A stretch of DNA of 64,000 bases from positions 20,498,419 to 20,562,418 of the forward strand of contig NC_030859.1 in NCBI RefSeq assembly GCF_000208745.1, given 5' to 3'. Position 1 is the stretch's first letter. Every line of letters starts with the position of its first letter. A model generated the notes under the pieces. That model was not told the origin of the DNA. It saw only the letters and a list, made by a program, of their open reading frames with translations, and made no database searches. The position numbers were made by a program, and so were the translations under genes. Below, piece after piece: positions 43,179-54,463 of the stretch. The DNA comes from Theobroma cacao (Eukaryota > Streptophyta > Magnoliopsida > Malvales > Malvaceae).

Positions 43179-45978
43179 ATGAAAAATACTGACAGAAGAA
43201 GATTCCCTGAGCTTGTATCAGAACTACAAGCTTTAGTGGAAGAGATAGCCTCACTTGCAAAAGAATCAGGATCTGAAAGAGAACTATTCTCTGAATTCGC
43301 ACGTCTTCTCAATAAACTTGCTCCAGTTTTGAGTGATATAAGGGATAACAAAGATGTCATGGACACGGTCACTATCCGAAAAGCGATAGAATCGCTCGAG
43401 AAAGAGCTTAAACGTGCTAAGACTTTGATCAAAACCCCTGATTCAAAACAACCGAATATATGGATCGAAGACGTGATACAAGATCTGGGGAGATCCATAG
43501 GCCTTGTTCTGTTTGCTAGCATTGATCTTCATTTTGATATGAAAGAGAGAATTGGTGCATTGCATAAAGAATTCATGACTGTGAAGTTTGATGCAAGCTT
43601 AAGTCCAAGTCCTAGCCCATCTCCAAGTCCAAGCAATGGATCTGCGTATGTTAGTGCCACAGCATCAGAGAAAGAAATCGAGGAAGAAAGGACGGAAATT
43701 GAGGAGGAAAGAACAGAAATAGAAGAGGAAAGATTGAATCTTACTATCGATGATGCTGTCCTGCAACTGAAGTATGGTAACGATGATGAATTCAACTTCG
43801 CGCTTTTGGGGTTCAGCGAGTCTATTAGGCAAGGATTGATTACAAATGAATGGATAAATGAAGAAGGCATTATCTCCATTCTAGTTAATAGGTTGGGATC
43901 ATGTAAGCCAATCAACCGTTTGATCATTCTCCAGATACTGAAACAACTTGCTTTAGAAAATGCTGAGAACAAGGTAAATTATACTGATGAAGAATCTTTT
44001 CTTTCAATTTCTCATTCTGTTCTCAATGGAAAGTTTTCTTACATTGCACACTATTTAACAGGAGAAGATGGCAGATGCTGCATCTTTATCAGCATTGGTG
44101 AAATCTTTGACGCGGGATGTGGAAGAGAGGAGGGAAGCTGTAGGGCTGTTGCTTGATCTGTCAGATCTTCCTGCAGTTTGGAGACGGCTTGGCAGAATTC
44201 AGGGATGCATTGTTATGTTGGTTACCATGCTTAATGGGGATGATCCAATTGCTTCGGACAATGCTGGGAAGTTGTTAAATGCATTGTCAAGCAATACACA
44301 AAACGCACTGCACATGGCAGAGGCTGGTTACTTCAAGCCCCTAGTGCACTATTTGAAGGAAGGTAACAAATAAATACCCTTTACTTGATAAATTTGAGTT
44401 CTTGATTCTAGATTTTTTGCAAATGTAGTATCGAACTAAGAATGTCTATCACAATGTGCAATTCTATCATGTTTCAACTGAAGGGCTTAAGTTACCTGTT
44501 AAAATCATCACTGTGTCTTGCCAGGCTCAGACATGAGTAAGATCCTCATGGCAACTGCAATGTCAAGAATGGAGCTCACTGATCAAAGTAGAGCCTCCCT
44601 TGGAGAAGATGGAGCAGTGGAACCTCTCGTTAAGATGTTCAATGCTGGAAAGCTTGAAGCAAAGTTATCATCTTTAAATGCATTGCAAAATCTGTCAAAC
44701 TTGTCGGAAAATATACAACGATTGATCACTTCAGGCATAGTAGTATCTCTGCTTCAGCTCCTTTTCTCTGTCACATCTGTGCTCATGACTCTTCGGGAGC
44801 CTGCTTCAGCAATTCTTGCAAGAATTGCACAGTCGGAATCTATTCTTGTTAATCAAGATGTAGCGCAGCAGATGCTCTCCCTTTTAAATCTCTCAAGTCC
44901 AGTAATTCAGTATCACCTCATACAAGCACTCAACAGCATTGCTGGCCATTCTAGTGCATCGAAAGTTAGAACGAAAATGAAGGAAAATGGTGCAATTCAG
45001 CTTCTTCTACCCTTTCTGACTGAAAGTAATGCGAAAATCAGGACCGGAGCTTTGAATTTACTTTACACTCTTTCAAAATATTTACCTGAAGAAATGACAG
45101 AACAGCTAGGCGAAAGCCACCTAATCATCATTGTGAACATTATCTCATCATCACCGTTGGACAGTGATAAAGCTGCTGCAGTTGGCATAATGAGCAACAT
45201 ACCAATTAGCAATAAGAAAGTGACAGAAGTTCTCAGGAAAGCAAATTTGCTGCCAATTTTGGTTTCCATTATGACTTGCACTCCTTCAACCTTAACATCC
45301 ACATGGCATTGGTTAGCAGAAGGCGTTGCAGGTATATTAATCCGATTTACAATCCCTTCTGACAAGAGACTACAGCTTCTCGCAGCAGAAAATGAGGTGA
45401 TTCCTTTGCTTGTGAAGTTGGTTTCCAGTGGATCATTGGCTGCTAAATGCAAAGCTGCTACCTCACTGGCTCAGCTATCACAGAATTCGCTATCCCTACG
45501 AAAGTTGAAAAAGTCAAGCTGGTTCTGCGTTCCTCCTTCTACCACTGCATTTTGTGGAGTCCATGATGGCTACTGCTTTGTTAAGAGCACATTTTGTTTG
45601 GTCAAGGCAGGTGCTATTCCTCCATTAATCCAAATATTGGAAGGTAAAGATAGGGAAGCAGATGAAGCTGCTCTAAATGCACTTGCAACTCTGTTGCAAG
45701 ATGAGATTTGTGAAAATGGAAGTAATTACATTGCAGAAAAGGCAGGTATTCAAGCAATCATCAAAATCCTGGAATCAACAACTGTAAAGGCTCAGGAGAA
45801 AGCACTATGGATACTGGAAAGGGTTTTCAATGTTGAGGCTCATAGAGTAAAGTATGGGGAATCTGCTCAGGTAGTGCTCATTGATCTAGCTCAGAATGGC
45901 GACCCCAGGATAAAATCATCAACTGCAAAATTATTGGCACAGCTTGAACTCTTGCAAGCTCAATCTAGTTACTTTTAA
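43179..45978 (+). CDS. ARM-repeat protein of the PUB43/44 (SAUL1-like) group, lacking a U-box
   Basis: Three coding exons (43179-43973, 44062-44362, 44525-45978) join in frame to 849 residues. An N-terminal helical region (1-140) is like the UND domain of plant U-box ligases. It is followed by a Ser-Pro repeat (141-152), a Glu-rich stretch with the 7-residue unit EIEEERT three times (166-185), and armadillo repeats from about 190 to the end. No U-box is present between the N-terminal region and the ARM repeats, so it should not bind an E2 by itself. Proteins of this group are nevertheless often named 'U-box domain-containing protein 44-like'. It is probably a protein-interaction scaffold, perhaps in defence or senescence signalling (inference). 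A Cys-containing insert (WFCVPPSTTAFCGVHDGYCF) interrupts the late ARM repeats. No lesion. The start is the first Met in exon 1. Confidence 0.9.
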
Positions 45979-46223
45979 GACAGTACAAATTCCTACTATC
46001 TCACCAACTGGTTTTTTGCATGTCAATTTGCTTTTATACTTTTTTACACATTGTTTTCTTGCTTTATATTTTGTATTTCCTATAAGTTTTGTTTGGTTAT
46101 TTTCAGATGTATCATAAGAAAAAAAAAAACATTCTTGATGTAAGTAAAATAATAATTATCGGTATTGAAGTATTCGGCTTAATGATAAATACATATATGC
46201 ATTTTTCTATTCAAAAGTTAATT

Positions 46224-46737
46224 GGCATAAAATTTAAAAAAGTCTTTAAATTTTTCAAGAAAATTCAAATAAGTGTTTATACTTTTATTATGTTCAATCA
46301 AATTTTTATATTTTTATTTTAAACTAAATAAGCTCTTATATTTTTATTTTGAATCAAACAAACTCTTATCATTAATAATTGATTTAGTAAAAATATCATA
46401 TCATTTTATGATGAGTGACACTAACGTGGCAGGTTAACATATCATAATTGACGATATCACATGTTAATATATAATAATTGATAAAAATGTGATATGTCGA
46501 TTTGATATGATAACATGGTTATGTGATATTTTTTATTCTCCACATCAATGTCATGTCAATGCCATGTGAATATAAAATAATAGGTGACATTTTGACTAAT
46601 GATAATAAGTCAATCATTAAACATAAAAACTTATTTAACTTAAAATAAAAGAACAAGAACTTGATTAAACGTAATAAAAGAATAAAGTTTATTTGAATTC
46701 TCTTAAATAGTTTAGGAGTTTATTTGAGTATTATGCC
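46224..46737. mobile_element. Mutator-like MITE, copy 3 (514 bp)
   Basis: Begins GGCATAA and ends TTATGCC. Inverted arms of about 100 bp share the ATTCTTTTATTACGTTTAAT core with copies 1 and 2. Flanks AAGTTAATT and ATGTTAATT match at 8 of 9 positions, the Mutator-type 9-bp target duplication. It lies about 250 bases downstream of the ARM gene stop. Confidence 0.75.
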
Positions 46738-46764
46738 ATGTTAATTTAAATTTCCTCTTCTTCA

Positions 46765-46815
46765 ATAATAATAATAATAATAGTAGTAGTAATAGTAGTA
46801 GTAGTAGTAATAGTC
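46765..46815. repeat. (AAT)n/(AGT)n compound microsatellite
   Basis: Runs of AAT units passing into TAG/TAA units. Confidence 0.9.
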
Positions 46816-47689
46816 ATTAAGCATTCAACTTATTTAGTTTTTTATATATATTTGGTTAAATTATATAATTAGTCTCTGTACTTTATAAAAAAAAGTGAAT
46901 CAGTGCCTATATAATAATTTGTATAAATTAGGTCCTTGCATTTTTTTAATTTGCTAATTTTAATCACTAATTCTAACACGTTAATTTTCAACCATTAACT
47001 AAATTGACGTGACATTTATTGTTGATGTGACATTGATTATGTGATGATGTGGTATTGACTATGCTAATTTAGTGAAAATGTTGACATGGCAGTTGGCATG
47101 TGACATATATAAAAATCAACTAGGTAAGCAAAATCAAAATTCACTGTTCAGAAAATGGTATTAACTAAAACGTTGGAAGGAAAAATATATAAAAATTTGG
47201 ATGCGGGAAATCTCAAACATATACAAAAATATATTTTTCTTTTCAAAAAAAATAATTGAAGGGAATTACATGTCTTTTTTCAAATAAAAATAAGAAAAAT
47301 TACAAAATTTAGATCAAATTGAAAAACAATTGTGTCTATCTAATCAGAGTTTTTGTTTTATTTTATCTAAAGGGGCTTGAAACTGTTTTTATCTAAAAGT
47401 GTTTGAAAAATGAATTGGGATTGGGATTGGGATTTTAGAGAAGGAAATAGAAAAAGAAGAGATTTTTTCTATTTTTGTGATATCTTTGTCATAAAGAGAT
47501 TTCATTTCTCTAGATTACTTTGAAAATCATGAAAGTGAAGTGTTGATTTTATATGTTTTTGATGATAACAAAACATTTCTTATTCATTGGTGTCTAATTA
47601 TATTATTTAAGTATGCAAAGGAAAACTTAAATTTATTAATATAATTGATATTTGAAAGCAAGTCAAGATACTTATTCAGTTACAAGATG

Positions 47690-48226
47690 GGTTAATTGGT
47701 TAAATAAGCAAAGCAAAACTAGTTTTAATGAAGATAGCTTACTCTTAACCGATTAACATAGATTCTTAATCAATTAAAGTAATTCTGGACACTACATTAA
47801 GAACAGGCAAAAAGGTTTTAATTGGTTAACACAAGGTTTAATTAATTAAGAGAGTGATGGATGCAAAATAGAAAGTTATAAATTAGTTAACCAAAGGGGC
47901 TAATTAATTAAAGGCCACACTTGAAGTATCAAAAAGTGTCAAAATTCAAAATGAAGTTGATAGATGGAAGGGTGTCAAATGACGGAATTCAAATTTGAAG
48001 ATATTTTAATCGGTTAACACTTTTTTCAACCAATTAAAGTTGAAAGAGGAAAGTCTCAATTAGTTAAAAGGACAGACTAACCAGTTAAAGGAAGACTGCT
48101 GGTTGGAAGAAGTCTGAAAACAAAATGTTCTTAACTGGTTAAAGCCATCTTTAACTGATTAGCACGGTGAAGCAGATTGTGAGATAGAAAAGCTTTAATT
48201 GGTTAAATCTCATTTTTAATCGATTA
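47690..48226. repeat. Dispersed TTAAyyGRTTAA motif array
   Basis: About 15 occurrences of a near-palindromic 12-mer (TTAATTGGTTAA, TTAACCGATTAA, TTAATCGATTAA and variants), usually 20-60 bases apart in ordinary-looking spacer. Confidence 0.75.
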
Positions 48227-48879
48227 ATGAGAAACTACTAGTAAAGTTGGAAAGAGCCGTTAAAAGACTAAATAATAGCTATTTTTGTTCTAAAATTATT
48301 TCTAATGGCTATAAACTATTCTTGAATATTTAAAGAGGTTCAAATAGTCATAAATGAAGAGACAACATTTAGGAATAAGATTAGAGCCAAGAAGTGTTAG
48401 AAAGTCCTTTTTTCAAATGTGCTTCACTCTTATCTTTGTAAAAGAGGTTTGAGCTTAACTTTATACATTTTAGATCAATTAAGTAATCAATTATACTTTA
48501 TTTTTTTTGTATTATTTATTTACTTAGAGTGTGAGAGATACTTTGAAGGGTAGACTAAGTTTGGAAGGCTTAGGGATTTTGTAAGGGTTTGGAGCTTGGG
48601 TTAAAAACTCATTTCGTAAAAGCTTGGTAAAATATATTAATTCTACTAGTTTAGTGAAAGTGAGTTGAAAATCCTTGATTGAGAGATCAATATAGTAAAT
48701 GTAGTCAAAGGTACCGAATTACTATAAATATTTGTATTTTGTCTATTTTTCTCTACCTTCTTTTTACTTAGTGCCTTTTAACTTCAACAAGTTTTAAACC
48801 TTCAATTTCAAAATTATACAAAAAGTTTTTCAAGCTCAAGAGCTGTCTTCAAAATATTTTTTAACTGCTATTCACTCGC

Positions 48880-49420
48880 TTCTGGTACTTTATTGGAACC
48901 AATAAGAAGCACATTTATTATCCATATAAAAGCCATTCCAACAGGCAAGAAAAATGGAGCAAAGCTTGCAAAGAATTGCTTGAAGGACCCCAAAGGCAAT
49001 AGAGGGCTTGATAAATCAATCAACCAAATTATCAAGTTGTTTGGCAAAATATCCAAAGTGCGTGCTAGTTTTGCTTGTTGAGCCAGCAATTGATCAATCT
49101 ATTTGGACCATACCTTCAGCTAAAGATTGGTGGGAGGGTTATGTTTTTTTGAAAATTGATGGCACGGTTATGTTAGGTTGAAGCTCAACATGCTCCAAAC
49201 TTCAAGCCTGTGGGAATGGCACTGATTTCTTGTTGCCAATCAACAGAAGGTGTGAATATGGCTCTTATAGGCACTTGGTTCTGTGTGAAGTGAAGGTCTT
49301 TTGCAGCCATGCTAGTTTTTTTGTTGTTACAAGCGTTGAGCTGTCTCTCCTCTTAGTGGGAGGCTTTTGTATATATTCTTGTATTTGCAATGAAATTACT
49401 CTACTTTAAAAAAAAAAAAA
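48880..49420 (+). mobile_element. Possible LINE or processed-transcript 3' fragment
   Basis: More GC-balanced than its surroundings. It ends in TTTGTATATATTCTTG, a T-rich tail and a run of 12 A, like the 3' end of plant LINEs. No RT or RNase H motif could be read. Confidence 0.4.
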
Positions 49421-49820
49421 CCAGGAGGTGTGAATATGTTTATTAATCTTTGTATCATTTCATCAATCTATTTGTAACATTTATTTTTTTATTTAGAAGT
49501 AATTAAAATTTTAATTTCAAAAAAATCTTTGCAACAATTACCACATCAATTTTTTCGCCACGTCAACATGTGCCATGTCAGTATTTTTGTCATATTTGCA
49601 CATAGTCAATGCCATGTCCGAAAGAAATGTCACATCAACTTGGTTAAAATGTCACGTTAGTATATTTAACAGTGAAAATTTAACGGTGATAGAATTGGAG
49701 ATTAAAATTAATAAATTAGAAAAGTATAAGGATTCAATTTACATAAATTATTATATAGAAATTAAATTTACATTTTTTTATAAAATATAAGGACTAATTA
49801 CATAATTTATCTATATATTT

Positions 49821-52800
49821 TTAAAAAAATTTAAGTAATTATATAATATTTATTAATGAAAAATGATAAGAATTGAAATAGTTAAAGCAAATACAAAAAT
49901 CTTTTCATGTAACTAAAAATTTTTATGTAAAAATAAATTATATTCTTAATTTGGAAAGTACATAGTGTGAAAGAAAATGGAGCAAGGAGTAGGAAGCTTC
50001 GTAACTCCCAAAGGTTGTGTGAAAAGAGACTTTTTCTTTACAGATGGTTGCTGAAACGAGCATATGATACGATTGGGTTCTAAGATTCCACAAACCCTTT
50101 ATACCCTATGTCGGTAATATTATTTATTATTCACAAACTATTGATAAATTATCCACGAAATAAATTTTATATATTTTAAAATTACATATTAAAAAATTAT
50201 CAATGAAATTCTATCTAATGATTTAGCACAAATTATTGATTTTTCATTAAAATTAAATTATTATTGACGAAAATTTTCGTACGTAATTTTAAAAACTATA
50301 CTAACAAATATTAATTTTAAAAACTATACAACCTAATCTTAAACCCTAACTATGTAAATACTTTTTTCCACATTGTTTCTCATTTCCTTCTCTCACTAGA
50401 CTTAGCTGCCTCTCTCTCTGAACCAACCACCAACCTTTGGTCGACTGCCTGTGATGAGGATGAAAACCAGTACCAACTTGAGGATTCATTTCAATTTCTT
50501 CGTTTACTGGGAATCGTGCTTGGACTGTCTGCCAATATGTTGATCTTTATAATTAAGTCATGAGCTATTAAGAAAATTTTCTACTTAATTACTATGTGGT
50601 GGCTAGCCTTACACATAGCCTTGGCATTTCATTTTTTTTCTTCAAATTTAGTGTTTATCTTTCTTTTTTAAGGATAATTTAAATCTATGTTTAAGAATTG
50701 ATTTCACTACTTAAAAATCATTACAAAAAACTACTTTTAAAGCAGTAGTGGAACAGAACATCACATTGGGACAGAGATCTCCCTCTTATGCATTTTTGTG
50801 TATGAAAACTTATTAACAACCTAAAGCGGTTGTATTTGGGATCATACTAGCCAATACTCACTTTATACATCATCTTAGTACATACAAGAAGAACCCCAAC
50901 AAGCACGATTTAGAATCATGCCACCACAACTGGGTTTGAGCACCCCTACACAAAGTCGACTCCATTTATAACAGCAAAAAAATAAGAACTACAAGCCCAA
51001 CTGCTATTGGTAGTGACAAAGATCGTTTACTTTTCTTTTTTAAATATATAATATTTTTACCTTTCTATATTTTATATTAGGGTAAAATATCCCTATACCT
51101 TCCTAAATTTTGATTATAATTCACTTTTGATTCATTAGTATTAAAAATGAACACTTTCTCAAAATTAAAAATATCGTTAATGGATTTTGTTAAATGACTA
51201 AAATGCTCATATCTCTATTATTTTCTTTATTTTAACATGATTTTGACTAAGCTGCCACATATTACATTCAAAAACAGCCATAACATGTCACACAAAAATG
51301 AAAGAATAACCATGAAACTGATGTTTGATGGGTTGACGAGGTCGGAGCACTTCACTATAGGGAGGAGTTCCCGGATGAAGAGAGTTGAGACTGGGATGCG
51401 GTGGTGCGTGGGAGATGAGGAGGCGAAGGCTGCGTTACATCCTCTTTCTCTCCCTCCTGACTGACATCGACGTCGCCTCTAAAGTCTTGACTAATGACAT
51501 TCGCTTAATGATTTGGTACAAAGTAGTGATTTGATGGGAACAATTTTAACGAAATTTTTCGTCAAATGTAATTATCGATAAAAATTTTCATCGATAATAA
51601 TATTTTAATATTTTTCTCTTTCTTGTTGTCAAAACGACATAATTTTGAAAAAACTATATAACTTAATAATAATAATAATAATAATAATCTTTTCGATTAC
51701 TTTCAAAAGAAGTAAAGATCAATTGTGGCTTTTGGATTAGCTTCGTGAAGTTCATCAGTGACTTTACAACAGTTTATATGTCTTTAACAAAGGTTGGAAT
51801 GGACAATCTAATGTCAATAAGAAGTTTTCCTCACATGAAAGTATCTTTTCTATTGTGTTTAAAATTAAAATTTTAAGAGGCTAAAGCAATAAAACTTTGT
51901 TGTTGTCAATGGAGAGTACTCAAAAGTATTGGATAAGTTATTATATATTAAGTTTTACCCGATGAGTTATTCCCTAAATAGTTAAAATAAATCCAAAGAT
52001 CAAAATTGGATGAACTTTTCAAAGTTATAAAACTTGAAGGTAAAATTAAACAGCATTTTTGTGGACTCCCTACTAATGCATACACATGTATGGATTTTCA
52101 AAAAGTTAAAGGGGTCATTGCTTTTCTTCGTTCTGTGACTGCCTTTGTTGTCTTTTACTGTGTACCTAAAAATTTTTATGTAAAAAGAAATAATATATTC
52201 TTAACTTGGACAGTACATACAAGGGATACGAAGCTTCCTAATTCCCAAACATATAGTGTGAAAGAAACTTTTTCTTTACACGTGGTTGTTGGGAGAGGAA
52301 GATAAGATAAGATTGGATTTTCAACATCTTGTTACCAAATGAACAAAAAAAAAGCAAGTTATGAAAGTAATGTGCACTTTATCTTGTTGGGAGGTCACAT
52401 TTCACATGGAATAACTTGGAATGGTTATGTCATCCCTCTCCTTTTCTCTCACTATTTTTATACTTTCATTTGATTCATTTTTAATAAGAAATGACTACGG
52501 AATAATTACTATTGATTCTTTCTTGATATTAGTTATTCTGCACAATCTGGAATGAGCTAAAAAATTTTTGGATAAAAATACTTTTAATCATTTTGTGCAA
52601 TTACTATTTAAAAAGATAAATTTTGAAATGTTAGTGACCAAAATGAATTGAAAAATTTGAAAATTTTGATAGTTAACTGAGATTGAATTTTACTTTATGT
52701 TATTATCATTTCACATGCCACACTAACAAAAAAAAAAAAAAGTTACGCAAAATGTCATGTATGAAATCCGTTAATGACATATGATCAAAAAATGCAGAAT

Positions 52801-53285
52801 TTTTATAATGTTGCAGATCGAAAAGAAATTCAAAGATTTTAGAGATTAACCCAAATGTTTTTACCCTTTTTTATGGCATTTACAACTCAAACCATCATGA
52901 ATTTCGCTTTGCCAAACATTGAATATATACTATATATATATATTTATATATTTATACCAATTCAATGACAGGTAGACAAGAATTTGATAAATTACTCGCA
53001 AAACATCATATGATTTTATTAATTATCACTCACATGAAAGACAAGTATATACTTTTTCTTTCTATCGCAAGGATATGAAAAAAAAGTATAATTACAAGGA
53101 TAGAAAGTACTATAACTATATATAAGACCAGCATATATAATTGAGCCCAAAAAAAAAAAAAAGCACATATATAGTGCAACGAAGGCTCAGGGATGTTTTA
53201 AGTTCGAGTCAAAGTACAAAATAACTATTAAACGAACAAGATGAACATTTTAGATGTAATCTCGTACATCTGACTGCTCCTTATT
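49821..53285. other. Intergenic, diverged repeats
   Basis: A ~165-bp sequence at about 49,908-50,080 recurs at about 52,160-52,322 (shared CTAAAAATTTTTATGTAAAA and GTGAAAGAAA...TTTTTCTTTACA). An (AAT)n run lies near 51,667-51,690. 51,320-51,480 is an isolated GC-rich patch. No gene recognised. Confidence 0.5.
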
Positions 53286-53759
53286 CTACAGATCGAAGCA
53301 AGCATCCCACAGCCAGCAGCAGCACAAGGCAAAGAGACTGCATTTCAAGGGAAAATTTTGAAAATTAATGATGAAAAATAGAGAGAAAAGAAAATGAATG
53401 ATTTTGTAATTTAAAGGTGGTAGAATCAACGACTCACCATCCTTCAAGGAAGCTTCTGTTCTTGCCTGTGCCCTTGTCTCTTGTCACAGGACAACATGCT
53501 GCTATTCATGTTAGTAGAATTGTGGATCAGTCTATAAGTTTAAAATCCAGCATTAAAATTAACAAAGAAAGACTATATATGTTGTTCCGAATCAGAATAT
53601 ATGAAAAATCTACACAAAATTGAATTCGAATCCGACTAACATAGAAGAAACATGCATTTGAAAACGAAAGAGAAGAATTGATCAATATTTATGTGGCGTT
53701 GAGAGATCACCTGGTGATTTGTCGTTACTTATTTGATCTTGGTTTTTGTGATTTGCCAT
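53286..53759 (-). CDS. CYSTM family cysteine-rich transmembrane micro-protein
   Basis: Three tiny exons join in frame: 53759-53711, 53498-53438 and 53337-53286 (stop TAG). They give about 53 residues. The polar N-terminus (MANHKNQDQISNDKSP) is followed by a linker and the family hallmark FLEGCLFALCCCWLWDACF, a Cys-rich helix expected to sit in the plasma membrane. CYSTM proteins are small tail-anchored proteins linked to stress tolerance and can form dimers. All introns have GT..AG ends. The exon 2 acceptor is a TAGCAG (NAGNAG) pair, so isoforms differing by one Ala are possible. The gene is invisible to long-ORF scans because no exon exceeds 61 bases. Confidence rests on the motif plus perfect frame joins. 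Confidence 0.85.
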
Positions 53760-54463
53760 GAGAAAATCTAGGGACTTAGATCAGCTCTGGGTGGAGAAGA
53801 TGTTATGTACAATTAGTTGTTGATGATTTGTTCTTGCAATCTGATGAACTTCCTGCATCTCATGGCATATTTATGTAAGCCAAGGGAAGCGTATATTTTC
53901 ATGTTCTAGTTGGGGAATTCTTGAGAATTCTAGCTTGGCTGCTACTTTCCGTGTTAGTAAATGTTATCTTTAGAATCTGATTCTTAATGGACTTTTGGTC
54001 AGAGAAGGCACACCATTTTTACTGTACCCAGATGCCACACTAAAGTGCTCAACCATTGTCCATGAAACCAATATGGAGAATCACTTGAAAGACACTACGC
54101 CCTTTTTGCTGCTTGGTGGCATAGGATAGGCTTCATCTTTGATACGCTTTAGATTAATGATAATCAATACACCATTATGATTATTCGCATCTATTTTTAA
54201 ATTCACAAATTCAGCTTTTTGTACAATTTAAAGTTACAATATAAAATAAATAGATGCATATGTTCATCAATGATATCCGAAATCAAAAGAATCGATAATC
54301 ATATAGAATATAAAGACGAACTATTAGTTATTTACCTTTTTTTGAATAGATATTTTGATGCTGCATACTTAACTTTATTTTATCATTTAAACTTTAAAAT
54401 TTATTGGGTTACCTTATTTCATTAGTCTCCATCTTTCTCATCTGTTACTATTATATTCAGTTA
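53760..54463. other. CYSTM upstream flank, no other gene seen
   Basis: Presumed promoter on the - strand, with a CATATTTATG TATA-like word around 53,866. The remainder is unremarkable. Confidence 0.4.

Larger units (their letters stand above)
46854..49811. mobile_element. Long-TIR (Mutator-like) non-autonomous element, ~3 kb
   Basis: 46,854 to about 47,135 is repeated in inverted orientation at about 49,545-49,811 (arm words AATTATATAATTAGTC and ACATGGCA). Perfect 9-bp flanks TATATATTT lie at 46845-46853 and 49812-49820; they are AT-only, so this evidence is moderate. No transposase was found. The interior carries the TTAA-motif array and a poly(A)-ended fragment. Confidence 0.7.

Noticed and set aside
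47541..48788. Possible solo LTR (TGTTGATTTTATATG ... TTCAACA)
   Set aside because: TG..CA ends can be drawn, but the five-base flanks do not match and no partner was seen.
51080..52868. Possible Pack-MULE bounded by GGGTAAAA words
   Set aside because: End similarity is limited to about eight bases and flanks are not duplicated.
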